Shown here in pieces: positions 42,130 to 50,367 of a stretch of DNA of 64,000 nt. Every line of letters begins with the position of its first letter. The stretch's first letter is position 1. The stretch covers positions 434,001-498,000 of the forward strand of contig DS480348.1 of assembly GCA_000154345.1 (NCBI GenBank), in the 5' to 3' direction. Both the position numbers and the translations under genes were made by a program. Under the pieces are notes generated by a model. That model was not told the origin of the DNA. It searched no databases and saw only the letters and a program-made list of their open reading frames with translations. This DNA comes from [Clostridium] leptum DSM 753. GTDB lineage: Bacteria; Bacillota; Clostridia; Oscillospirales; Acutalibacteraceae.

Positions 42130-42351
42130 GGCTGGAGCCTCCTTTCAAAAATACACGGTGTATTTGGTGCGCGGGCAAAGAGCGAAGCCGCTGCTCATGC
42201 GTTTCGCTATTTGCAATTAAATTTTTGGCATTAGTGGTATTACAGCTTCCCGAAGGGCGGCGGACCTTCGCGAAAGAACAGCTGATCCTCCGGCAAGGAT
42301 TTTATCGCTATTATTCAACCACCGCGGCACCGGGAAAGCTGCGGGATATTC

Positions 42352-43764
42352 TTAAAAACGGAAATCCCGCATGCCGTTTTCCATTTCGTTCAGGTGCTTC
42401 AGCACCACCTGGCGGACCTTTTCGCTGGGAATCTTGGGAATTTCGCTTTGGATCAGCTTTAAGCCCTTTTCCTTGGTATCGGGCGACGCGTAATCCTCTA
42501 AGTATTCCTTCAGGGTCATTAAAGCGTTAGGCTGGCAGCAGTTGGCGATCTGCCCGCTTTTTACCAGACGCATAAACCGGTCGCCGGTGCGGCCCTCCCG
42601 GTAGCAGGCAGTGCAGAAGCTGGGAATATACCCCATCCCCAGCAGCCAGTTGACTACCTGGTCCAGGGTACGGGTGTCGCTGACCTCGAACTGGGCGGAA
42701 TCCTCTTCCTCCTCCTCGCAGTAGCCGCCTACAGAGGTGCGGGAGCCGCCGCTGATTTGGGAAACGCCCAGGTGGAGCACTCTTTCCCGGGTTTTCTGGG
42801 TTTCCCGGGTGGAGATGATAATACCGGTGTAGGGGACGGCAATCCGGAGAACCGCTACGATTTTAGCGAAAATATCGTCGTTGATCCCGTTTTCAAATTC
42901 GTCGGGATTGATGTCGTCGGCAGGGCGGATTCTCGGCACGCTGATGGTGTGAGGGCCGACGCCCTTAGCGGCCTCCAGATGCTCGGCGTGCATCAGCAGG
43001 CCCACAAAATCATAGCGGTAGAGGTTCAGGCCGAACAGGACGCCGCAGCCTACGTCGTCGATGCCGCCGTCCATCGCCCGGTCCATGGCCTCTGTGTGGT
43101 AAGCATAGTTGGATTTCGGGCCGGTAGGATGAAGCTGCTCGTAAGCCTTCTTATTGTAGGTTTCCTGGAACAAAATGTAGGTGCCGATGCCGGCCTCCTT
43201 CAGCTTGCGGTAATTTTCCACCGTAGTGGCGGCGATGTTTACATTCACCCGGCGGATGGCGCCGTTTTTATGCTTGATGGAATAGATAGTCTTAATGCTT
43301 TCCAGAACATACTCAATGGGATTGTTCACCGGATCCTCGCCGGTTTCCAGAGCCAGGCGCTTGTGTCCCATATCCTGAAGGGCGATGACCTCCCTGCGGA
43401 TTTCATCCTGGGTCAGCTTTTTCCGGCAGATATGCTTGTTTTTGTAGTGGTAGGGACAGTAGGTGCAGCCGTTGACACAGTAATTGGACAGATACAGCGG
43501 GGCGAACATAACGATACGGTTCCCGTAGAAATCTTTTTTAATTTGTTCCGCCAAACGATACATTTTCTCGTTTTCCTCCGGTAGATCGCAGTCCAGAAGC
43601 ACCGCCGCCTCCCGGTGGGTCAAGCCCTTCAGGCTTGCTGCCTTTTGCAGCAGGGCTTCGATCAGCTCCTTGTTGGATTTATTTTTCTCCGCGTAGTCCA
43701 GAGTGTCTAAAATCTCCTCGTCACTGATAAATTCTTCCGCTTTGCTGGATTTTACATCATACAT
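42352..43764 (-). CDS. hydG: HydG, radical SAM tyrosine lyase
   Basis: 470-residue enzyme that cleaves tyrosine to p-cresol and makes the CO/CN Fe synthon for the hydrogenase H-cluster. Radical SAM cluster motif CVNGCTYCPYH at about residue 94 and the C-terminal auxiliary cluster cysteines FCTACYREGRTGDRFM and CCQPNAL. Central motifs such as LALETGEDP and SGGSRTSVGGY agree with the family. Middle gene of the hyd operon. 222 bases separate it from hydF with no gene in between. Confidence 0.97.
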   Translation of the reverse strand: MYDVKSSKAEEFISDEEILDTLDYAEKNKSNKELIEALLQKAASLKGLTHREAAVLLDCDLPEENEKMYRLAEQIKKDFYGNRIVMFAPLYLSNYCVNGCTYCPYHYKNKHICRKKLTQDEIRREVIALQDMGHKRLALETGEDPVNNPIEYVLESIKTIYSIKHKNGAIRRVNVNIAATTVENYRKLKEAGIGTYILFQETYNKKAYEQLHPTGPKSNYAYHTEAMDRAMDGGIDDVGCGVLFGLNLYRYDFVGLLMHAEHLEAAKGVGPHTISVPRIRPADDINPDEFENGINDDIFAKIVAVLRIAVPYTGIIISTRETQKTRERVLHLGVSQISGGSRTSVGGYCEEEEEDSAQFEVSDTRTLDQVVNWLLGMGYIPSFCTACYREGRTGDRFMRLVKSGQIANCCQPNALMTLKEYLEDYASPDTKEKGLKLIQSEIPKIPSEKVRQVVLKHLNEMENGMRDFRF

Positions 43765-43815
43765 AACGCTCTATCTTCTTTCTTTCAAAAATATTTTGGA
43801 TGGAAATATGATTTG

Positions 43816-44769
43816 TCAGCGGGGAACACGTTCCAACGCTGTAATCTGCTGTTCTAAAAGCTTGCGGTCCTCGATTACGTGGGTTTCTCCGAGCTTTGCC
43901 GGATAAATCTCGTAATACCGCTTATATTTAGTGGGAGTAACCTTTCGCATTACCACGTTGGCTCCGCAGGAGAACACATCGTTTTTTTCACTGCCGCTCA
44001 GAACGCCAAGAGAAGTGGTAGCGGGAAGGTTCAGCTTGGGAAGCAGGATGCGGGCGAGAGCCACAACCCGTTTGGTGGTTTCGGTGCTGCCGCTGGAAAG
44101 CTCTCGCAAAGGCGTGTCGGGATGGGGAATAAAGGGTCCCATGCCGGCCATATCGCAGCCAATCTCCTGAAGCAGGAGAAGGTCGTCGGCCAGGGTTTCC
44201 GCTGTTTGACCGGGCAGGCCGATCATAAATCCGCTGCCGGTTTCATAACCCAGACGCTTTAAGACTTTTAGACAGGCTATCCGCCGCTGTAAAGAGGAAT
44301 CTGGATGAAGAGCGGAGTAAATTTCAGGGTCGGCGGTTTCGTGCTTCAGCAGATACCGGTCGGCGCCGCATTCCCGCAGATACGCGTAAGCCTCCTCCGG
44401 CATCTCGCCGCAGCTCAGGGTGACGGCCATGCCTGTTTTTTTGATCTCCTTCACCAGGCCGCCCAGGATTTTCGGCGTAAACCATGGATCCTCTCCGGAC
44501 TGCATCACCAGGGTGCGGTAGCCGGCACGGGCGGCGGCAGAAGCCGCGTCTACGATTTCATCAGGCGTCATGCGGTAACGGTGCAGGGCTTGGTTCCTAC
44601 AGTTTAGTCCGCAGTAAACGCATTTTCGACGGCAGATATTCGAAAACTCCAGGATCGCCCGGATATCCACATAATTTCCTTTTTCCTGAAAACGGATTTT
44701 ATCCGCCAGGCGGTAGTAGGGAGAGAAATCCTCGGCCTTCAGCGCGTCGATCAGATCCCGCCGGTTCAT
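43816..44769 (-). CDS. hydE: HydE, radical SAM H-cluster maturase
   Basis: 317-residue radical SAM enzyme that processes the HydG synthon toward the bridging part of the 2Fe subcluster. Cluster motif CRRKCVYCGLNCRN at about residue 47, then LVMQSGEDPW, VTLSCGEMPEE and MAGMGPFIPHPDTPL. Length is slightly shorter than the common 345 residues. Its ATG overlaps the stop of the upstream regulator (ATGA), a sign of translational coupling. Confidence 0.96.
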   Translation of the reverse strand: MNRRDLIDALKAEDFSPYYRLADKIRFQEKGNYVDIRAILEFSNICRRKCVYCGLNCRNQALHRYRMTPDEIVDAASAAARAGYRTLVMQSGEDPWFTPKILGGLVKEIKKTGMAVTLSCGEMPEEAYAYLRECGADRYLLKHETADPEIYSALHPDSSLQRRIACLKVLKRLGYETGSGFMIGLPGQTAETLADDLLLLQEIGCDMAGMGPFIPHPDTPLRELSSGSTETTKRVVALARILLPKLNLPATTSLGVLSGSEKNDVFSCGANVVMRKVTPTKYKRYYEIYPAKLGETHVIEDRKLLEQQITALERVPR

Positions 44770-45020
44770 TGGGCGCCTGCCTTGGAATAAACGGTTTTTA
44801 CGCTGATCCCCGGAAGCATCCCCAGCTTGCCGGAAAGAGAGCTTATGACGTTGTTTTCCGCATCGACCACCACGCTGATGATGTTTACCTTTTTTTCCCG
44901 ATAGGGAAGCCCCATGCGCCCAACGATATAGCCGCCGTATTCATGCAGAACAGCGTTGATTTGCTGGACTGAGTCCGGATCCTCTACGATAATGCCGATG
45001 AGAGCGATTCTGGTTTCCAT
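44766..45020 (-). CDS. TM1266-family iron-only hydrogenase system regulator
   Basis: 84-residue ACT-like/NikR-C-fold protein of the TM1266 family that accompanies hydE in anaerobes, with the sequence LIGIIVEDPDSVQQINAVLH and GRMGLPYREKKVNIISVVVDA. Probably a ligand-binding regulator of hydrogenase maturation; the ligand is not known to me. GGAGG lies 8 bases before ATG 45020. First gene of the operon. Confidence 0.93.
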   Translation of the reverse strand: METRIALIGIIVEDPDSVQQINAVLHEYGGYIVGRMGLPYREKKVNIISVVVDAENNVISSLSGKLGMLPGISVKTVYSKAGAQ

Positions 45021-45175
45021 AGGCAAGGCCTCCGTTTCAATTTTTTAATACGATTTTGCGCGTTTTGGCTTTTATCAGCCTTCAATGGAATAGAAGCAAA
45101 AATAATTTTCAGCTTGTCTTTCCTGTTGCTTTTGAGTGCCGCAGGAAGCTTTTGTAACCTAAAAATAAGGCAAAG

Positions 45176-45362
45176 ATAAAAAATCCCCGCGCGAAAGCGC
45201 GGGGATAGCCTTTGTAAAGCAATAAAGCTAAAGCGTAAAAGCATTCTGATTCCCGTCGCCTTTGCAGTCGGGACGCCAAAGCGCCCTATTGTTCAGTACG
45301 ATTTCTGGCAAGGCCTTTCCATTCGGCGGGGCACAGCGCGCGCCGCCTCATAGTTAGGCTGT
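45176..45362 (-). ncRNA. putative 190-nt non-coding RNA or attenuated leader upstream of hyd operon
   Basis: Between the minus-strand promoter at 45369-45397 and a strong terminator whose stem ATCCCCGCGC-tttc-GCGCGGGGAT lies at 45206-45183, followed by TTTTTT. No open frame with a ribosome binding site. Possible helices: CACAGC/GCUGUG and a GGCGG/CCGCC arm near the 5' end, a CCCG...CGGG arm, and an AGCCU/AGGCU pairing that brings the two ends together just before the terminator. That layout suits a riboswitch-like attenuator or a free small RNA. I do not recognise a known class. Confidence 0.6.
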
Positions 45363-45368
45363 GTTAAG

Positions 45369-45397
45369 ATTATAACATACCTTGCGAAATCCGTAAA
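45369..45397 (-). promoter_or_regulatory. sigma-A promoter for the leader/ncRNA of the hyd operon
   Basis: On the minus strand TTTACG (45397-45392), 17-base spacer, TATAAT (45374-45369). Confidence 0.7.
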
Positions 45398-45729
45398 GGG
45401 GCAGTATACTAAAACTCAATTCAATAGTTCAACCGTTTTATCCTTTTTCTGGCACAACCGCCGGAAATAGTCTACAGATGGCCGGAAAAACTGGTTTGCG
45501 CAGATTTACAATGCTTCCTAAGCGTGATAAAAGAATTCTAAAAAAGAATCGCAAAAAATTAAAGGAGCAGTGAACGGCTGCGGCGGCAGAGGGAGACCGG
45601 CGGTCTGGGGCTTTCTAAGCCTTGTTTTCCGGCTGAGAAATCGGCTGTAAAGCCGTTTCCGTTTGGAGGCTTTATCCGCTTTGTTTCGGCGCTGTTGAGA
45701 AAAGACTATCAGTTCATTTGGAGGAGATT
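45398..45729. other. intergenic upstream of the DUF3810 gene
   Basis: About 330 bases. A stretch with AAAGGAGC then GTG near 45562 opens only 26 codons and has poor spacing. No other feature stands out. Confidence 0.45.
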
Positions 45730-46824
45730 ATGAAAAAAATTCTTACTATTGTAATGCTGTGCCTGATTCCGTTAGGGGCGCTGCTCCTGCTTCTGGCACA
45801 AAATGTCCCCGGTTTTGCCGAGGGCTACGCCGCCGCCGTTTATCCGGTGTGGTCCAGGGGCGTCAATTTTGTCACCTCTCTGCTGCCGTTTTCCCTGGCG
45901 GAATTCCTGGTTTATCTGGCGGTGCCGGCGGCCCTGTTTTTCCTGATCCGGTTTGCCGCCCGTATGATCGGCGGGAAAGGAAGAAGGGGAAAACTCCTGA
46001 AAAGGTTTTCTGTTAATGTGGGCTGCCTGCTGGGGGTATTGCTTTTCTTTTTTACCGTGAATTGCGGCATCAACTACCACAGGGATACCTTTGCTCAGGC
46101 CAGCGGACTGCCGGTAGAGCCCTCGTCAGAGGAAGAACTGATCAGCCTGTGCCAAACCCTGCTGGAGGATGTGAACAGAGAGCGCCGGCTGGTGCGGGAG
46201 GATGAAAACGGTGTGATGAAGCTGAGCTTCGAAAGCGACCGGGAGCTGGCGGAGACGGTCAGACAGGCCTACGACGGACTGGAAAGCCAATATCCAACCT
46301 TGCGGAGCGGCTATGGGCCTCCTAAGGCCGTGCTGGCGTCACGGGGAATGTCTTATCTAGATATTACGGGAGTGTTTTTTGCCTATACCTTCGAGGCCAA
46401 CGTGAACGTGGACGTGCCGGATTATTCCATTCCCGCCACTATGGGCCATGAGCTGAGCCACCTGCGGGGATATATGCGGGAGGACGAAGCTAACTTTTTG
46501 GGCTATCTTTGCTGCCGGGAAAGCAGCCATCCGGATCTGCGGTACTCTGCCGCCATGCTGGCGTTCACCCATGCAACCAACCAGCTTTACCGGCAGGATC
46601 CAGAAGCGGCCCAAGAGATTTTCGACGGCATGGAAGAGGGCGTCCGCAGGGACCGGGCTTACAATTCCGCTTACTGGGAACGGTTTGAAGGCCGGCTGTC
46701 GGAGGTTTCCAGAACGGTGAACAATACCTATTTGCAGGCCAACAGCCAGGAGGATGGTGTACAAAGCTACGGCCGTATGGTGGATCTGCTTTTGGCGGAT
46801 CAGCGGCAGAAAAGCTCGAAATAA
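45730..46824 (+). CDS. DUF3810 membrane protein with HExxH motif
   Basis: 364-residue protein with three predicted transmembrane helices near the N-terminus (about residues 5-24, 50-72 and 93-112) and a large extracytoplasmic part. It contains MGHELSHLRGYMREDEANF, matching the HExxH zinc-peptidase signature with a downstream acidic residue, so a metalloprotease function is likely. No characterised member is known to me. GGAGGAG supports ATG 45730. Followed by its own terminator at 46915. Confidence 0.88.
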   Translation: MKKILTIVMLCLIPLGALLLLLAQNVPGFAEGYAAAVYPVWSRGVNFVTSLLPFSLAEFLVYLAVPAALFFLIRFAARMIGGKGRRGKLLKRFSVNVGCLLGVLLFFFTVNCGINYHRDTFAQASGLPVEPSSEEELISLCQTLLEDVNRERRLVREDENGVMKLSFESDRELAETVRQAYDGLESQYPTLRSGYGPPKAVLASRGMSYLDITGVFFAYTFEANVNVDVPDYSIPATMGHELSHLRGYMREDEANFLGYLCCRESSHPDLRYSAAMLAFTHATNQLYRQDPEAAQEIFDGMEEGVRRDRAYNSAYWERFEGRLSEVSRTVNNTYLQANSQEDGVQSYGRMVDLLLADQRQKSSK

Positions 46825-46914
46825 AACGCCGTGGTTAAACGTGCTGTAAGCTGTAAATATTCGGAGCAGAGTATGCCGCGGGTTAACTGTGAACATAACT
46901 TGAACAATTTGTTA

Positions 46915-46950
46915 AATACCTCCTGAACGCCGTTCGGGAGGTATTTTTTT
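46915..46950 (+). terminator. rho-independent terminator after the DUF3810 gene
   Basis: AATACCTCCTGAACG and CGTTCGGGAGGTATT pair almost completely, followed by seven T's. Confidence 0.9.
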
Positions 46951-46951
46951 C

Positions 46952-46981
46952 TTGACAAGGCTATCACAAAATCCTTATAAT
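46952..46981 (+). promoter_or_regulatory. sigma-A promoter of the fab-acc operon
   Basis: Consensus TTGACA at 46952-46957 and TATAAT at 46976-46981 with an 18-base spacer. Followed directly by the palindrome at 46985. Confidence 0.88.
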
Positions 46982-46984
46982 TAA

Positions 46985-47007
46985 TAATTAGATTGTCAAA
47001 CTAATTA
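46985..47007 (+). promoter_or_regulatory. FabT-like operator palindrome
   Basis: TAATTAG (46985-46991) and CTAATTA (47001-47007) are exact inverted repeats, with TTGTCAA in the middle. It overlaps the expected transcription start, just before a FabT-type MarR gene. The core TTTGACAAT on the opposite strand resembles FabT sites described in streptococci and lactococci. Confidence 0.75.
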
Positions 47008-47033
47008 TCGGCTTGTTCTCAGGAGGTGACGTA

Positions 47034-47495
47034 ATGATCTGCCAGAATTTAGTTGAGGAGCTGGAGGAAGCCTACACCCTCATCACGGTTGTGGAGGAGG
47101 AAATGGTGGAAAACGCAAAAAAGCTGGATCTCTCCTTGGCTGAGGTTCATATGCTGCAGGCGATTGGGAAAAATAAGGAAAAAGGCAGGACGATCAGCGA
47201 GTTGGCGGCAGAGCGTTATATCACCTTGTCCTCTGTGACCATCGCGGTGAATAAACTGGCCCGCAAGGGGTATGTTCTGAAAACCAAGGCCCAGCGGGAT
47301 GGCCGGGTGGTATATGCCAGGCTGACAGAGCAGGGAGAGCGGGTGGACCGTCTCTACCGCAGGTTTCACCAAAGCCTCGCCCACAACATGGTGGAGGGCT
47401 TTTCGGAAGAGGAAAAACAGGTGCTGCTGAAGGGAATTGGCCGGTTGAACAATTTTTTACAGCACAGAATTGAAAAAATGGAGGCCAGCAAATGA
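47034..47495 (+). CDS. fabT: MarR-family regulator, FabT-like
   Basis: 153-residue winged-helix repressor. In streptococci FabT represses the fab operon when loaded with acyl-ACP. The helix-turn-helix spans SELAAERYITLSSVTIAVNKLARKG (about residues 54-78), then the wing KAQRDGRVVYARLTEQG. AGGAGGTGA lies before ATG 47034, and the operator lies just upstream, so autoregulation is likely. The next gene, fabH, overlaps it by 4 bases. Named FabT from position and family, as direct ligand data are not available here. Confidence 0.88.
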   Translation: MICQNLVEELEEAYTLITVVEEEMVENAKKLDLSLAEVHMLQAIGKNKEKGRTISELAAERYITLSSVTIAVNKLARKGYVLKTKAQRDGRVVYARLTEQGERVDRLYRRFHQSLAHNMVEGFSEEEKQVLLKGIGRLNNFLQHRIEKMEASK

Positions 47496-48454
47496 GTTTT
47501 CGAATCATCGGAACAGGGCGCTGTGTTCCGGAATACGTTTTGACCAACGAGGAAATTTCTACCATGGTGGAGACCAGCGACGAATGGATCAGCACGCGCA
47601 CAGGCATTAAGGAAAGAAGAATCTGCACCAAGGAAACCATCACCGATCTGGCGGTAACGGCGGCGAAAAACGCTTTGGAGGACGCGAAGGCTGCTCCCGA
47701 GGAGCTGGATATGATTATCTGCGGAACCATCCGGGGGGAGTTTATCAGTCCATCCGAGGCCTGCGTGATACAGAAAAAGCTGGGCGCCAGATGTCCGGCC
47801 TTTGACGTAAACGCGGCCTGCTCCGGCTTTCTTTACTGCATGGATGTAGCCGCCGGCTTTTTTGCCCGGAAACGGGTGAAAAAGGTGCTGGTCGTGTGTG
47901 CTGACAACGTGAGCAACTGCTCTGACTGGAACGACCGGGCAACCTGTGTGCTCTTTGGCGACGGCGCCGGCGCGGCAGTGCTTGCCGAGGGCAGCGATCT
48001 GCTGTCTATTGAGCTGACCACCACAGGAGATTATGAGTATCTTAGAATTCCCAGAGGGGAAAACGCCTGCCCCATGTACCGGCATCCGTCGGAACGGCCG
48101 GTGCTCCACATGAACGGCCGGGAGGTTTATAAATTCGCGGTAAACGCCATGGTTACCGGGCTGCAGAACGCAGTGGCCGCCGCGGGGCTGAAGGAAAGCG
48201 ACATTGACCATGTGATGCCCCATCAGGCTAACATGCGGATTATCGAGGCGGCTAAGGCTAAGCTGTCCTTTGCGCCGGAGAAATATTTTTATAACATCAC
48301 CCGTTACGGCAATACGTCGGCGGCCTGTATTCCCATGATGCTGGATGAGGCCAACCGGGCCGGAAAGCTGAAAAAGGGCGATTATATCGCGATGGCTGCC
48401 TTCGGGGGAGGCCTGACCAGCGGAAGCGCCGTGCTGAGATGGAATGCGGAGTGA
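47492..48454 (+). CDS. fabH: beta-ketoacyl-ACP synthase III
   Basis: 320-residue condensing enzyme that starts fatty-acid synthesis from acetyl-CoA (or a branched acyl-CoA) and malonyl-ACP. Cys in VNAACSGFLYCMD, His in MPHQANMRII and Asn in YGNTSAACIP make the catalytic triad. Opens with GTGRCVPEYVLTNEEIS. Its ATG overlaps the fabT stop (ATGA). Confidence 0.97.
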   Translation: MSFRIIGTGRCVPEYVLTNEEISTMVETSDEWISTRTGIKERRICTKETITDLAVTAAKNALEDAKAAPEELDMIICGTIRGEFISPSEACVIQKKLGARCPAFDVNAACSGFLYCMDVAAGFFARKRVKKVLVVCADNVSNCSDWNDRATCVLFGDGAGAAVLAEGSDLLSIELTTTGDYEYLRIPRGENACPMYRHPSERPVLHMNGREVYKFAVNAMVTGLQNAVAAAGLKESDIDHVMPHQANMRIIEAAKAKLSFAPEKYFYNITRYGNTSAACIPMMLDEANRAGKLKKGDYIAMAAFGGGLTSGSAVLRWNAE

Positions 48455-48459
48455 TATCG

Positions 48460-48690
48460 ATGGCGTTGGAAACGATTAAAAAGCTGTTAGCTAATTACAA
48501 GCATATCGACGAAAGCCTTATCACCCGGGAGACGACCTTTGAAAGCATCGGCATTGATTCTCTGGATACCGTGGATCTGGTGATCGATTTGGAAGAGGCT
48601 TTTCACATCATCATCGAGCGGGATGAGACGATTGAAACGGTAGGCGAGCTTGTGGATATTATCGACGAGCTCAGCTGTCAGGAGGGATAA
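48460..48690 (+). CDS. acpP: acyl carrier protein
   Basis: 76-residue carrier of the growing acyl chain; the serine of IGIDSLDTVDLVIDLEE takes the phosphopantetheine arm. Overall acidic, four-helix ACP length. ATG 48460 is chosen, which follows the fabH stop by 5 bases, with GGAG 9 bases before. fabD starts 1 base after its stop. Confidence 0.95.
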   Translation: MALETIKKLLANYKHIDESLITRETTFESIGIDSLDTVDLVIDLEEAFHIIIERDETIETVGELVDIIDELSCQEG

Positions 48691-48691
48691 A

Positions 48692-49606
48692 ATGAGTAAA
48701 ATCGCGTTTGTATTTTCCGGACAGGGGGCGCAGGCTCCCGGTATGGGAAAGGAGCTGTATGACTGCTCCCCAGCCGCGAAAGCGGTGTTTGACCTGGCGG
48801 ACAGCATCCGTCCCGGCACCTCCCAGCAGTGCTTCGAGGGCACCCAGGAGGAATTGAACGTCACGATCAATACCCAGCCTTGCCTGTTCGCCTGCGACCT
48901 GGCGGCGGCGAAAGCGGCCCAGGAACGGGGAATCCAGCCGGACTGCGCGGCGGGCTTCTCTCTGGGAGAGGCGGCGGCTGTCGCGTTCAGCGGTATGCTC
49001 ACAGAGGCGGAGGCCTTTTCCATGGTGTGCAAACGGGCGGAGCTGATGAACGAGGCGGCTCAGAAGAATCCGGGCGCTATGGCGGCGGTGATGAAGCTTT
49101 CTCCCCAGCAGGTGGAGACGCTCTGCGGGCCGATTGAAAATGCCTGGCCGGTGAACTACAACAGTCCCAAGCAGACGGTGGTGGCGGCTTCGGCCGATAC
49201 CATCGACCAGGTGGTGGAGGCGGCCTCAGCCCAGCGGGGCAGGGCGGTCAAGCTGGCGGTCAGCGGCGCGTTCCACTCTCCGCTGATGCATTCCGCCGCC
49301 GACGGCCTGAGAGAATACCTGGCTTCGATTTCCCTAAGGGAAGAGAAGCTTCCGGTTTACGCTAACCTTACCGCCGAGCCCTACGGGGAGGATAAAAAGG
49401 AAACCATGGCGGCCCAGTGCGAAAATCCAGTGCGGTGGCAGAAAACTATTGAGAATATGATAGCAAACGGCGTTGACACCTTTATTGAGGTAGGGGTCGG
49501 AAAGACGTTAGCTGGGCTGATTAAAAAGATTAATCCCGAGGTAACGGTATATCAAATTGAAAATAAGGAGGGACTCGACGCGGCAGCAGAAGCGTTGGGG
49601 AAATAA
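48692..49606 (+). CDS. fabD: malonyl-CoA:ACP transacylase
   Basis: 304-residue serine acyltransferase loading malonyl onto ACP. Starts IAFVFSGQGAQAPGMGKEL; the nucleophile is in GFSLGEAAAVAFSG, the conserved Arg in CKRAELM, the His in SGAFHSPLM. CAGGAGGG lies before ATG 48692. In many Firmicutes fabK sits between acpP and fabD; here it does not. Confidence 0.97.
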   Translation: MSKIAFVFSGQGAQAPGMGKELYDCSPAAKAVFDLADSIRPGTSQQCFEGTQEELNVTINTQPCLFACDLAAAKAAQERGIQPDCAAGFSLGEAAAVAFSGMLTEAEAFSMVCKRAELMNEAAQKNPGAMAAVMKLSPQQVETLCGPIENAWPVNYNSPKQTVVAASADTIDQVVEAASAQRGRAVKLAVSGAFHSPLMHSAADGLREYLASISLREEKLPVYANLTAEPYGEDKKETMAAQCENPVRWQKTIENMIANGVDTFIEVGVGKTLAGLIKKINPEVTVYQIENKEGLDAAAEALGK

Positions 49607-49608
49607 CA

Positions 49609-50355
49609 ATGATGGATTTAACAGGAAAAACCGCGCTGATTACCGGCGCATCCAGAGGAATCGGCAAGGCCATCGCCTTAAAGCTGGCGGGTCAGGGCGC
49701 CAATATCGCCATCCCCTATTTAGGCGACCCGGCGGAGGCGGAGCAGGCCCAAAAGGAAATCGAGGCCCTTGGGGTCAAGTGCGTGATGTATGTCTGCGAC
49801 GTTTCCAGCTTCGAGGCTTCCAAGGAAGTGGTGGAAAAGGTTATCGAGGAATTCGGCGGCGTCGATATTTTGGTGAACAACGCCGGCATCGTACGGGATA
49901 AGCTGATCCTCTCCATGAAGGAAGAGGATTTCGACATGGTTATCAATGTAAACCTAAAGGGTGCTTTCAATATGATCAAGCACACCTACTCCCACTTTAT
50001 GAAGAAGCGCAGAGGCAGAATCATCAGTATTTCTTCCATCGTGGGCCTGAACGGCAACGCGGGCCAGGCCAACTACTCCAGTTCCAAGGCCGGCCTGATT
50101 GGCCTGACCAAATCCACCGCCAAAGAGCTTGGCGGCAGAAACATCACTGTCAACGCTATCGCTCCCGGGTTTATCGATACGGATATGACCCAGCAGCTAT
50201 CCGACAAGGTAAAGGACGCCATGAAGGCGCAGATCCCCATGAAGCGTCCCGGCACCCCGGAGGATATCGCCAATCTCGCCCTGTTCTTAGCCTCGGATGA
50301 AGCCTCCTATATTACCGGCGAGGTCATCCGGGTGGACGGCGGCTATGCAATGTAA
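49609..50355 (+). CDS. fabG: 3-oxoacyl-ACP reductase
   Basis: 248-residue NADPH-dependent short-chain dehydrogenase reducing 3-oxoacyl-ACP. Cofactor motif TGASRGIGKAIA, NNAGIVRDKL, catalytic Ser-Tyr-Lys in ISSIVGLNGNAGQANYSSSKAG, and the C-terminal GEVIRVDGGYAM. ATG 49609 (or 49612) lies 2 bases after the fabD stop. Confidence 0.96.
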   Translation: MMDLTGKTALITGASRGIGKAIALKLAGQGANIAIPYLGDPAEAEQAQKEIEALGVKCVMYVCDVSSFEASKEVVEKVIEEFGGVDILVNNAGIVRDKLILSMKEEDFDMVINVNLKGAFNMIKHTYSHFMKKRRGRIISISSIVGLNGNAGQANYSSSKAGLIGLTKSTAKELGGRNITVNAIAPGFIDTDMTQQLSDKVKDAMKAQIPMKRPGTPEDIANLALFLASDEASYITGEVIRVDGGYAM

Positions 50356-50367
50356 GGAGGAGCCAGA

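Noticed and set aside
42757..43584. 275-codon plus-strand frame opposite hydG
   Set aside because: Shadow frame; HydG motifs on the minus strand are complete.
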